Virus record (IMG/VR): IMGVR_UViG_3300031974_000668
Coordinates: 1-49,807 of that record
Direction: 5' to 3' (one strand)
DNA from: a virus
DNA length: 49,807 nucleotides
Shown: one piece after another, positions 18,902-29,100 of the stretch
Layout: every line of letters begins with the position of its first letter
How positions within the stretch are numbered: position 1 is the stretch's first letter
Position numbers and translations under genes: made by a program
Notes under the pieces: model-generated
What the model saw: the letters and a program-made list of their open reading frames with translations, nothing else
Databases searched by the model: none
What the model was told of the DNA's origin: nothing

Positions 18902-20377
18902 ATGGCTATAGCAGTAGAAGTAAATTACTTTAATTCCTTTTGGTTAAAAAGAGTGGCAGATCAAAACGCTAGTGCTACAATTGGATCTGGATCAAGAGGC
19001 GGCAACGTATTTCCAGGTATAATTGATACACCAGCTTTTCCATATTATGCTAATACAACAACTAATATAATAGAATTATATGACTGGTATGTTGAAGAGG
19101 CTAGAATTAGAGGAGGATATAATAATACTAATGTAGACTATGGGGTTAAAGCTTACTTAGAAGAAGAATATCCTCGGTCAGCAATTAGGTTTAACTCTAT
19201 GATTTATAGCGGTATATACAATGCTAGAACAGGTGTTAATAATACTAATCAATTTCCAGTTGGTGAAGAAATTATAAGAAGCGTAGATCCTAAACATGGT
19301 AGTATACAAAAGTTGTACGCTGAAGATACCAACTTAATTATATTCCAAGAGGCTAAAGTTAATAGAGCTTTAATTGATAAAGATGCTATTTACTCTGCAG
19401 AAGGAGGTGGAACAGTTACTTCTTCTAATGTTGTTATAGGTCAAATAGTTCCTTACGCTGGTGAGTATGGTATAAGTAAAAATCCAGAAAGCTTTGCAGT
19501 GTATGGATTTAGAAAATATTTTACAGATAAAAATAAAGGATCTGTACTTAGATTATCTCACGATGGTATTACAGAAATATCAAGATATGGTATGACTGAT
19601 TATTTTAGAGATCAATTTAACTTAGTAGACAACGGTGTTGAAACAGGTGAGTTGATTGGTGCTTGGGATAATTATACAAAACAATATACATTATCTATTA
19701 AACCATGGGATATGAGTTTTGATAATCAAAACTTTAATACTCTGGCTTTTGATGAGAGTGTACTTGGTTGGCCAACCTTCTATACGTATAATCCTGAGTT
19801 TATGTTTAGTGTGAATGGTAATTTTTATTCAATACCTAATCAATACGTAAGTGATCCTAATTATACTAGAGCAGATGGTAATATATATCAGCATTATGTA
19901 GAAGGAAATGGAACAAATAGAAATACTTATTATGGTAATTATAGTGACTCAAGTATTACGTTTGTGTTAAACCCTAATCCTTCAACACAAAAAGTATTTA
20001 AAACTATTAGTTATGAAGGTAACAATGGTTGGCAAGTAGATTCTATAACTTCAGATGTAACAGGTTTAGATTTAATTAACGCTGTTTGGCAAACCACAAA
20101 TGATCAGTCAGCTCAAATATTAAGTTATAACGAAGGCGCTTATACAGAAGACAACATACAGTATCACGCTGGGTTTACTAGAAAAGAAAATAAATACGTA
20201 GCTAATTTAATTAACAATTCGCCTGTGGCAGAAGGTGAAGTTATATTTGGAGTTGATATTAGCGGTATAAAAGGTTATGTAGCAACAGTTAAAATGTCTA
20301 CAGATTCATCAACAAATGTTGGTGGTGTTAAAGAATTATTTGCATCATCATCAGAGTTTGTTGTATCATCAATTTAA
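18902..20377 (+). CDS. Tail nozzle, C-terminal part (separate chain)
   Basis: The 491-residue protein contains DWYVEEARIRGG, VDPKHGSIQKLYAEDTNLII, and YGISKNPESFAVYGFRKYF. I associate these motifs with the propeller/platform half of Bacteroidetes phage nozzle proteins. It lies in the same frame as the preceding 1,526-residue gene. Between them are stops TAG (18875), TGA (18890) and TAA (18896) and a fresh ATG with an A/T-rich leader. It probably assembles with the upstream product as the distal tail. Whether this is a true split of an ancestral gene needs comparison with relatives. Confidence 0.58.
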   Translation: MAIAVEVNYFNSFWLKRVADQNASATIGSGSRGGNVFPGIIDTPAFPYYANTTTNIIELYDWYVEEARIRGGYNNTNVDYGVKAYLEEEYPRSAIRFNSMIYSGIYNARTGVNNTNQFPVGEEIIRSVDPKHGSIQKLYAEDTNLIIFQEAKVNRALIDKDAIYSAEGGGTVTSSNVVIGQIVPYAGEYGISKNPESFAVYGFRKYFTDKNKGSVLRLSHDGITEISRYGMTDYFRDQFNLVDNGVETGELIGAWDNYTKQYTLSIKPWDMSFDNQNFNTLAFDESVLGWPTFYTYNPEFMFSVNGNFYSIPNQYVSDPNYTRADGNIYQHYVEGNGTNRNTYYGNYSDSSITFVLNPNPSTQKVFKTISYEGNNGWQVDSITSDVTGLDLINAVWQTTNDQSAQILSYNEGAYTEDNIQYHAGFTRKENKYVANLINNSPVAEGEVIFGVDISGIKGYVATVKMSTDSSTNVGGVKELFASSSEFVVSSI

Positions 20378-20387
20378 ATTATATTAT

Positions 20388-20795
20388 ATGGAGTTTAAAG
20401 CAAGAGCTGTAACAGTTAAAGACTGGGACATGCTAGTTGAATGGTGGGATTGGTGGCCAGGTTGGACAGCACCACCACAAGATTTTTTACCAAACCACGG
20501 TACAGGAGGTTTTATTGTAGAAAAAAACAATCAACCGATCGTAGCGGGCTTTGTTTATTTTACTAACTCTAAGGTGGCTTGGGTCGAATGGATTATCTCT
20601 AGTCCTAATTACAAAGAAGATGACAGACAAGACGCGATAGAGTATTTAATTAATGAATTAGAACAATTTATAGTAAGCATGGGATATAAATATATGTTTA
20701 CTAACTTACAACATAAAGGATTAATAGAAACACACAAAAAATTAGGGTGGAATATGGACGAAAAACCATCCTATGAATTAACAAAAAATTTATAA
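20388..20795 (+). CDS. GNAT-like acetyltransferase
   Basis: The ATG at 20388 gives 135 residues. The longer frame starting at 20316 would lie inside the nozzle gene and lacks a good leader. The pattern fits the GNAT fold: GGFIVEKNNQPIVAGFVYF (beta 2-4), VAWVEWIISSPNYKEDDRQDA (beta 4 and helix 3), MFTNLQHKGLIETHKKLGW (last helix and strand). The Q/RxxGxG/A acetyl-CoA loop is degenerate (SPNYKEDDRQDA). It lies between tail and ejection genes, where small GNAT proteins often occur in T7-like phages. It may modify a host or virion protein, but the substrate is unknown. Confidence 0.6.
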   Translation: MEFKARAVTVKDWDMLVEWWDWWPGWTAPPQDFLPNHGTGGFIVEKNNQPIVAGFVYFTNSKVAWVEWIISSPNYKEDDRQDAIEYLINELEQFIVSMGYKYMFTNLQHKGLIETHKKLGWNMDEKPSYELTKNL

Positions 20796-20796
20796 T

Positions 20797-21519
20797 ATGG
20801 GAGCAGCAACTGCAACACTTGTCGGTATGGGTGCATCAGCTTTAACAAAAGGTATTTCAGCTGGTGTGCAGGCTAGAAGAGCCGCTGAAAGAGCTGAAAG
20901 AGCTCGACGCGCGTTAGAAAATTTTGAAAATAACAGGCAAGCTGTTATAAACCCATATGCTGGAGTAGAAGATGTTAGTGAGTTAGCACAAGACTTATCT
21001 AATAAAATAACAAACCCTATGGCTGATCTAGCTGTTGCTACACAAGCAGCTGAGTTTGCTGCTGAAGAAGCTGACATTGCTTTAGCAAATACACTTGATA
21101 CACTACGTGCTACAGGTGCTGGTGCTGGTGGTGCTACAGCTTTAGCTCAAGCAGCATTAAGAAGTAAGAAAGGTATTGCTGCTAGTATTGAGCAGCAAGA
21201 AGCTCAAAACGAAAGACTAAGAGCTCAAGGTGAAATGAACGCTATGAATCAAAGAATACAAGAAGAAAGAAGAGTTCAAGGTATACAAATAGGTGAAGCG
21301 CAAAGAGTTCAGCAAGCAGAAGCACAAGGCTTAGCGTTCCAGTTCCAAGCGCAAGAACAAAGAGAACAAAATAAAATTGACAGGCTTTATGGAGAAATGA
21401 GAACAAATCAAATGCAACAACTTCAAAGCCAACAAGATTTAACAGGTGCTATATCAGGCGCGTTTGGCGGGGCGGCAGCTTTCGCTGCGAGTCCAATGGG
21501 CGCAGAGTTTTTCGGTTAA
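20797..21519 (+). CDS. Internal virion (ejection) protein, small
   Basis: The 240-residue protein is Ala-, Gln- and Glu-rich. The N-terminus is hydrophobic (ATATLVGMGASALTKGISAG). The helical middle contains ATQAAEFAAEEADIALANTL and RATGAGAGGATALAQAALRS, followed by a long Gln/Arg coiled coil and a Gly/Ala-rich end (GAFGGAAAFAASPMG). This is the usual layout of internal core proteins (T7 gp14-like) that are ejected and form the first part of a channel in the host envelope. It starts one base after the GNAT stop and precedes two larger ejection proteins. The assignment rests on composition and order. Confidence 0.62.
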   Translation: MGAATATLVGMGASALTKGISAGVQARRAAERAERARRALENFENNRQAVINPYAGVEDVSELAQDLSNKITNPMADLAVATQAAEFAAEEADIALANTLDTLRATGAGAGGATALAQAALRSKKGIAASIEQQEAQNERLRAQGEMNAMNQRIQEERRVQGIQIGEAQRVQQAEAQGLAFQFQAQEQREQNKIDRLYGEMRTNQMQQLQSQQDLTGAISGAFGGAAAFAASPMGAEFFG

Positions 21520-21530
21520 AATAAATAATT

Positions 21531-23180
21531 ATGGCAAAAGCAAATCCAGGTAAATATGTTACAGGTCCTATAGGAGCAGGTTCAAGTACAACTGAAAGAG
21601 AAATATTAGGTATTGCATCTCAAATAACACAATCATATGCAGTTACTCAAGAGCTTCAAATGAAAAGAGACGCTATACAACAAGCGCTTATTGATAAAGA
21701 AAATCTTGAATATCAGAACATGTATAAGAAGATTAATGAAATACCTGAAACCGGTGTTGATAATCTTGATAAAAATATAAATTCTTTTTTCAACGAAAAT
21801 GCAGACAAAATATTTCAAATCAAAAAGCATATGAAAGATGGTAATATTAGTTTGCAAGAAGGTAACAAAGCTATATCTCAATTAACTAACTATATAGACA
21901 AGTATGCTGATCTAGCTCCTCAGATGATAGCTCAAGCACAGTATATGAAAGACTCTATGAAAAACGGTACACTATCTAGAGTAAACGTAGACGGTTTAAC
22001 AGCTATGATGATGGGTATTGCGGATAATAGTGCTGATATAAAGTTAGTTGAAAAAGACGGACTAATGTATTTAACAGGTAGTGGTAGTATAAAAACTGCA
22101 GATGGAGATAAACCTTGGAACTATAATATTAACTTAGATGAGTTTAACAACATGGTTAGTAGAGAAGGTTATACTGTAGCAAGAACAATACCTACAATAA
22201 AAGACATAGGCTTAGACGCTATGTATGAAGCTCAAAAAGCTTTAGTATTAAATGATAGAAACGTTGTTTCAAGAGAAAGAAGATATAATCCAGCTTCAAA
22301 ACAATATGAGTACGTAGATGTTTATAATAAAGAAGAAGCTGTAAAAAGATTAGTTGGCCAAGGTGTTTTTAAAGATTTACTTCAAGGTAATGATATGGAT
22401 ACTGTATGGGCTGACATTATAAATAAAGGACAAGATGCTGAGTGGGTTAAAAATAATCCATGGAATCCAAATGATGCAACGCAAACTGCTATCGCTGAAA
22501 ACTGGTTTGCAAACGAAGCAATACAAAGAAATATACCTGGTGATAAATTAATTGGTACACAAGAATTAGAAAAACCAACTGATACAAAAGGTGGTGGTGG
22601 TGTAGGCTTCGGTTCAGGAGGTGATGTTTATTTAAGTATAATGGGTATGGTAGATGAGGAAACTAGAGCTGCCACTTCACCCGGGCAGTTTAAAAAAGCT
22701 GTTATAAATTTAGATGAAGCAACTAAATATTTAACACAAGCATCAAAAGGTAAAGAGTTTTTTAGCTTAGCAGAGTCAGGTGGTTTGTTTAACGAAAAAA
22801 ACGTACAATCAATTGCTGATGAATCAGGCATGTCTGTAAACAAAGTTAAAGACATTATTCAAAAATCACAAATTGTAAAAAAAGAGGGAGATCCTTTAAT
22901 AGCGTATATTGAAAATGATGAGTTTAAAGTAATTCCTACAAGTAAATTTGACGGTACAGTAAAAGGAATGTTAAGTGTTATTAGAAATCATGCTGACTTA
23001 GGACAAAAAGTAGAAAATGAAATATTCTCTGTAATGAATAATATAGATCAATTTGGTGGTGATATACAATCGTTTAGAGATTGGTACGATGCCACTGCCG
23101 CTGACGCAAAGATTATAGACGATGCTGAGGAACAAGCTATTCTTGATAAATATCGAATTACACTTGAACCACCTAATTAA
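21531..23180 (+). CDS. Internal virion (ejection) protein, medium
   Basis: The 549-residue protein is predicted mainly helical (SQITQSYAVTQELQMKRDAIQ; YIDKYADLAPQMIAQAQYM) with a flexible Gly-rich stretch at about 350-360 (KGGGGVGFGSGG). No membrane segment or enzymatic motif is seen. Its place between the small and giant ejection proteins matches the gp15-like component of the T7-type internal core, which lines the DNA channel in the periplasm. It starts after an 11-base A/T gap. The name is by position and general character, not by a diagnostic motif. Confidence 0.5.
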   Translation: MAKANPGKYVTGPIGAGSSTTEREILGIASQITQSYAVTQELQMKRDAIQQALIDKENLEYQNMYKKINEIPETGVDNLDKNINSFFNENADKIFQIKKHMKDGNISLQEGNKAISQLTNYIDKYADLAPQMIAQAQYMKDSMKNGTLSRVNVDGLTAMMMGIADNSADIKLVEKDGLMYLTGSGSIKTADGDKPWNYNINLDEFNNMVSREGYTVARTIPTIKDIGLDAMYEAQKALVLNDRNVVSRERRYNPASKQYEYVDVYNKEEAVKRLVGQGVFKDLLQGNDMDTVWADIINKGQDAEWVKNNPWNPNDATQTAIAENWFANEAIQRNIPGDKLIGTQELEKPTDTKGGGGVGFGSGGDVYLSIMGMVDEETRAATSPGQFKKAVINLDEATKYLTQASKGKEFFSLAESGGLFNEKNVQSIADESGMSVNKVKDIIQKSQIVKKEGDPLIAYIENDEFKVIPTSKFDGTVKGMLSVIRNHADLGQKVENEIFSVMNNIDQFGGDIQSFRDWYDATAADAKIIDDAEEQAILDKYRITLEPPN

Positions 23181-23192
23181 AATTAAATTCAT

Positions 23193-26100
23193 ATGTCAAA
23201 CGTATATAGTTTAAAATCTCTTGTAGATCAAATGGAATCAGACGGGAGATCTTTTGAAGAAATACAATCATTTATACGCGAATATAAACGTAGACAACAA
23301 TCACAACCTGTGCCAGATATAGTTGGTGTAACTATGGAAGACGTGCCATTAGAAGAATTTGTAGCGCCTGAAAAACCACAATTAAGATATATAAATTATC
23401 CACAAAAAAATAAAAAAACAGGTGTTACAGAGTTTAAAGTATTATATGAGGACGAATATAATAATATTTATAAAGATCAAGAGGATTATCCTGATACGTT
23501 TGAAGAGTATGCTAATGGTTTAAATGCTAGCATATACAATGTAGAAGAAATAGAACAAGATATTGAACCAGCAATGGCTGGTGGTTTTAAAAAAGGAACT
23601 GTAGACAAAACACTTGAGGCTTATAAAAAAGAAGTAGCTGAATTAAGAGAGTCTATAACCCCAGAAAATTTTGAAAGAGAAATAATAGATTATATATTTC
23701 AACCATATATATCAGGGCAAATTACACCAGAACGCGATGTTGATATTACAGAGCTTCCACTAAAAGAAAGATTATTAGAAGCAGGTAGACGAACTCTTGC
23801 CCCACCAGATCGTTTACCCGCTGATTTAAGAATTTTATTCGATGAAAAAGGTAAAGATAATATTACTATAGAAGATGTTCAAGAAAATTATGGTGAAGAA
23901 ATATTTAATTTTATAAATGAAAAAAGAAGAAATAGTGTAACCGCTATTACTAAAAAATATAAAGAAGATTTCGATCTCACTGAAGAAGATGCTGAGCGTT
24001 TAGAGTTTGATAGTTTGCCAGGTGAATTAGGAGTTGCTGCTGAGCAAGTTTCTACATATAATAAAACAGTTAAAGCTAGATATAGAAGAGATTTAGCTGA
24101 AGCGGGATTTACTGATAGAGAAATAGAATCTTTAACAACAAATATGGTACCAGGTCAAACATATAAAATACCTACATTTGAAGGTGAAAGAGATGTATTA
24201 GACTTGGGAATGAGTAAGGCTGGTAAGTATTCTGCAAAATATCCAGAATATTGGGGAAAGAAAAAATATACATTAGCTAAATTTGATAGAGAAGCAGAAG
24301 TAAATAGATATATAACAAATTCTAATAAGCTTTACGAAAACTATGAAAGAGATCTTCAAAAACAAGTTGCTTTTGTAAATCAAAAATCTGCCCCATACAT
24401 AGAGCAATTAAAAGCTATAGAAACAGAGCTTAGAGTTTTATACGCCACAGGTGAAGCGGCTGATAATAAAACAGCTATTGAAAACTTAAATAGAAAAAAA
24501 CAAGAGATAGTAAACAACTATCACCAATCTGGAATAAAAAAAGACCAAGAAGTTTTAAACAATAACATGCAGTTTGCTTTAGATTATGCTAACCAGTTAG
24601 AAAAAACAAGTGAAGAATTAGATGATTTAAACTTAATGATGTATAGTTCTAAGCTTAACTATGACATGTTTGATAGGCTTTTAGCAAATCTAAATCGTGA
24701 TATTTTAACTATTCCTGTTTTAGCTATGACTACAGCTGGCTCATTAACAGTTGGTAATTTAATGGATTTATTTGATCCAGCCGGTGGTAACGCTAAGGCA
24801 ATGTTTAACGCAGGTATAGATTATTATGCTTTAGCATCAGAAAAATCTAAAGAGTTTGCTCCAGCAATGTCAATTACAGAAGTAGGATCTTTAGGTGATT
24901 TTGGCGCTTGGTCATTAAATACTATAGTTGATGGTGCTCCTAGTATTTTAGCTGTACTTGGTCCTCAAGCTGGAGCAAGAATAACTACCAAAGCACTTAC
25001 TAAAGGCTTAACGACTTCTGCTAAAGATATAGCAAAGAAAAATATTATACAGCAAACAGCTCTTAAAAACGCTTCTAAATTATCACTGGGTTTATTTTTT
25101 GGTATGTCAGGAGGTGGTAAATTTGGTGAGTTAGAAACTTCATGGAGAAATGCTGAAGAAAATATTAAAAACTTAAGAGCTCAAATAGATAATACTAATG
25201 ATTTAAATTTAAAACAAGATTTACTACAACAGTTAGATTATTACGAGGATGCAGCTGATTCTGCTAGATGGCAGAGAGCTTTAACAGGTGCTTTTTACGG
25301 TGGAGTAGAAATGTTTACTGAAAGATTAGGTACATTAAGATATATTAATGGTATACAAAAAGTAAATAAATATTCTAGACGAACTGGTATTCAAGATACA
25401 TTTGTAAAGGGTTGGACTACAAGCAAGTACTGGAAAAATAGATTTAAGCAGTTTGGTTACGGCACGTTACAAACTGGAAAAAATGTAGGTATAGAAACTG
25501 TAGAAGAAATAGCTGCTCAAATGGGTCAAAACATGATGGATAAAGTAATCATGGGTAACACAAAATCTATAATGGAAGGTGTTGATATAGACTTAATGAG
25601 TAGAAGCGCAATGATAAGTCTTGGCTTACAGTCTCCTCAATTACTTGGTAATGTTAATAATATTTTTCAAAATGAATTAAGTACTTACAGACAAGTAAAA
25701 CAAAACCGATTAGATACAACAAGGCTTCTAGAAATAGAACAACAACTTGAACAAAACAATTTATCAAGAGCTGAGATTAATTTATTACAGAATGAAAAGA
25801 AAGCGATTCAAGATAAGTTAGTATTAGGAGGTTTTATGACTTACCAGAAATGGGGTGCAATGTCTAAAGAAGAAAAACTTCAGTATATTCAAGATCGAGA
25901 AGCTTTAAATTTTAAAGAACAGCAATATTATCAAATGATTTCTAACCCTAGATTTGGTGAGAAAGGATTTAGAGAGACATTGAATTCAATGGAAAAAGAA
26001 ATAATAAAAGATAATGAAAAGCTAGGTGAGTATTTAAATAATAAAAAATATAAAGAATATAAAGAGTTTACTAAAAACTTAGAAGGAACAGGTAAAATGC

Positions 26101-29100
26101 TTACTAATCCTACTATAGCTGCGGCTAATATTGATTTATATACAGCTGCTTTAGAATTAGCAAACCATCATTACGATGGAGAAACAATTGTTCTTGATAG
26201 CAATCAAGCTATTGAAGATTATATTAATGAAAACAATTTAGATCAAACAGTTGCTGATAAAATAAGAAATTCTAATGCTTTTGTGTATGGTGATAAAATG
26301 GTTATTAACCAACCAAAAATATATGGTTCAATAGCGGGTCAAATGGCTATTACAGAACTTGGCGCTATAGTTAATTTACAAACAGAAAGTAATTTTGAAA
26401 GATTTAGAGCTGCTATATCTCCACTACATGAGTTAACTCACATGGAAATAAATAGTAAAAAAGTATTTAGTGATTTATTTCCTGAAGCAAAAGCCGCTGC
26501 AACAAGTGTTATTGATGTGCTTGGCAAGCAAGTTCAAAAAGGAAAATTAAAAGAAGAAGTTTTTAATAATATTAAAAATGTTCTTGATAAAGCATACACA
26601 GATGAAAATGGCGTTGTAGATGTAGACGAAATATTAACTACATTAAGTGAGTCTATGATCGCTGGTGACATTACGCAAAGCATGTTTGCAGAAATGTATG
26701 GTATGAAATATTTTTTAAACGGTATGTTTAGAAAAGCATTTCCTAAAATAGCATCTATTGTTAGTCCATTTAAAACAGCTAATGACATGTTTAATTTTGT
26801 TAGTAATTTTGTTGACAAAAAAACAAGCTATGTAAGATCTGCTGTTATGGTTCCTGAAGAAGAGAAACAAACCGTGCAAACTTCTGCGGCTATGGATATG
26901 ATGAGAGAGCTTACCAATGAAGAGTTGGTTGAAGTAATTAAATCACCATCTACATCACAAGCGCAAAGGCAAGCAGCTGAAAATGTTTTATTCGATGCGT
27001 CTGGTAAAATAGGTTTAAAAGCTATTGGATATGATACTCGTAAAGGTGACATATCTAGAGAAAATGTATTAGCTGAGATACAAGCTGAAATAGTTAAAAG
27101 AGATTTAATAAATAAGTTTACTCCAGTAGATCCTAAAACAGGTGAAGCTAGAACATGGAGCACATATGTAGGTAATCAAATAGGTTTTGAAGCTCCTAAT
27201 ATTTTTGAAAAAGCTAAAACAATAGCAAGAGAGGGTGAGCGTATAGATAGACCAGAGGCTAGACAAGTAGCTGAAGAACAAGTTGAACCAACAAGAGAAG
27301 CGCCAGAAGTAAAACCAACTATAGATATATTTACTATATTACCAGAAGAAGTTAGACAAGAGGCTCAAGAAGAAGTTGATAGAAAAATAAAAGAAAACAA
27401 TATTGATATAAGTGATAAAGAGTTATCTTTTAAAGAACTAAAACAAATAGCTCCTTATGAAACGCTTGCTAAATTTTTTAATATACCTGTATCTCGTATT
27501 ACAAATCCAAAAGATAATCTAAGAAAAGGAGATAACATATCTGAGGTACAAAGATATATACTAAAAAACATTGATAGACTTATCAATACAAGACCACAAG
27601 GTAATGCAGAAACAATACAGACGCAAGCGTTTGGAGGTGTTAAAGCTAAGTTAGAAGGTGGTGAATCAACAGGCTTATCTAGAAAATTTTTAAATACAGA
27701 GTATGACAAGGTATTAGATGCTCAGGGTAAACAAGTAAAAATAAATAACAATTTACAATATAAGTTAAGACCAGGTAATAGAACTAGATTTTTAGAAGCT
27801 AGTGGTATTACAAACAATAAAGTTAATCCTGATTTTACTCCAAGATCTGGTGAGTCTCAATTTATTAAAGGTGTTTTAGAAATACTAGCTAGAAACATGG
27901 GGCTTAGCTCGTTTGGTAAATATGTTAATGAGCAAGCTGATGCTGGTGTGGTTGAAAAACCTAGAGCCGTAAAAGTTAGAGCTAAAGCAGCTGCTGGCAA
28001 AGCTCCGCTACTTAAATTTAGTACGCCAGTGTTTACCGGTATGGCAGATAACTGGAACAATATATTAGCTACTGGTAAAATTAAACCTATTGATTTAAAG
28101 ACTGAAGAAGGTAGAGCAGAGTTTAAATCATGGTTGTTAACAGAAGCTCCTAAATATATGACAGAAGCCTTCATGAAAAACTATGGTACTTTTACTGGAA
28201 CTACAGATGGTTTAACTATAGAAGAACTTGGTATAGTTAATGGTAAGTATGTAGAAGAAGGAGATAAGTTTCTTGTAACTTATTTTGATGAGTCGGGTAA
28301 AACAAGAAGATTAAGAGACTATGCTGGTAACTTTGCTTTTTTAAATAACGATGAAGTTGAAGCTCTTATAAATAATATAGAGTCGTTTGCTAAAGAAGAT
28401 TCTGATATTACAGCGGCTGTAACTAGAGACACATATACAAATATAGAAAACAAACTTAATAATAAAGAATTTGTTGATCGACAAGATAAAAAAATAAAAG
28501 GTTTGTTTAAAATATTTCAATCTTTTCAACAAATGATGAAAGATGATAAAGCTAATATACCTTTCGTAGCAGCTTTATTATCTTCTACAAGTGCTTATCA
28601 AGGTCACTTTATTAGAACATCTGCGCCTATTAGATTTTATAGCGTAAACAGACAAGGTGGAATAACTGAAGAACACACGTTACCAGCTAGTATGGTTGCT
28701 AAATATTTATTTATACAAGCGGCTAATGGTACTTTGAATGATAAAACATTTGATGGTGTAAGAAAAAATTATTTCCAAGGTGGTTTAAGAAAGTATGATG
28801 ATAAAAAATTAAAAGGTATAGGTGTTGACGGTAGAAAATATAACTACGTAGCTCAAGCTCCAGAAGGTTGGACATTAGATCAGAGTATATGGTTAAGGTA
28901 TTTTAATCCTAATGTAGCAAACACTAGAGGTGGTATTGATCCTAATAGTATTATGCTAGCTAATAACCAAACTGCAGCTGAACTATTAAATTTAAATGTT
29001 AAAGGACAACCAACTACTCAAGCTATAAATAAAGCTGAAATAAAAGTAGCACCAAAAAATAATAAAAAGCAACCTAAAATTAGTCAATTTAGTAAACCGG

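Noticed and set aside
18875-18902. Programmed frameshift joining the two nozzle genes
   Set aside because: Both genes are already in the same frame and are separated by three stop codons. No slippery sequence is seen, so separate translation is simpler.
26534-28532. Antisense open frames inside the giant virion gene
   Set aside because: They consist of Ser/Leu/Phe-rich sequence mirrored from the coding strand. There is no start context and no overlap junction.
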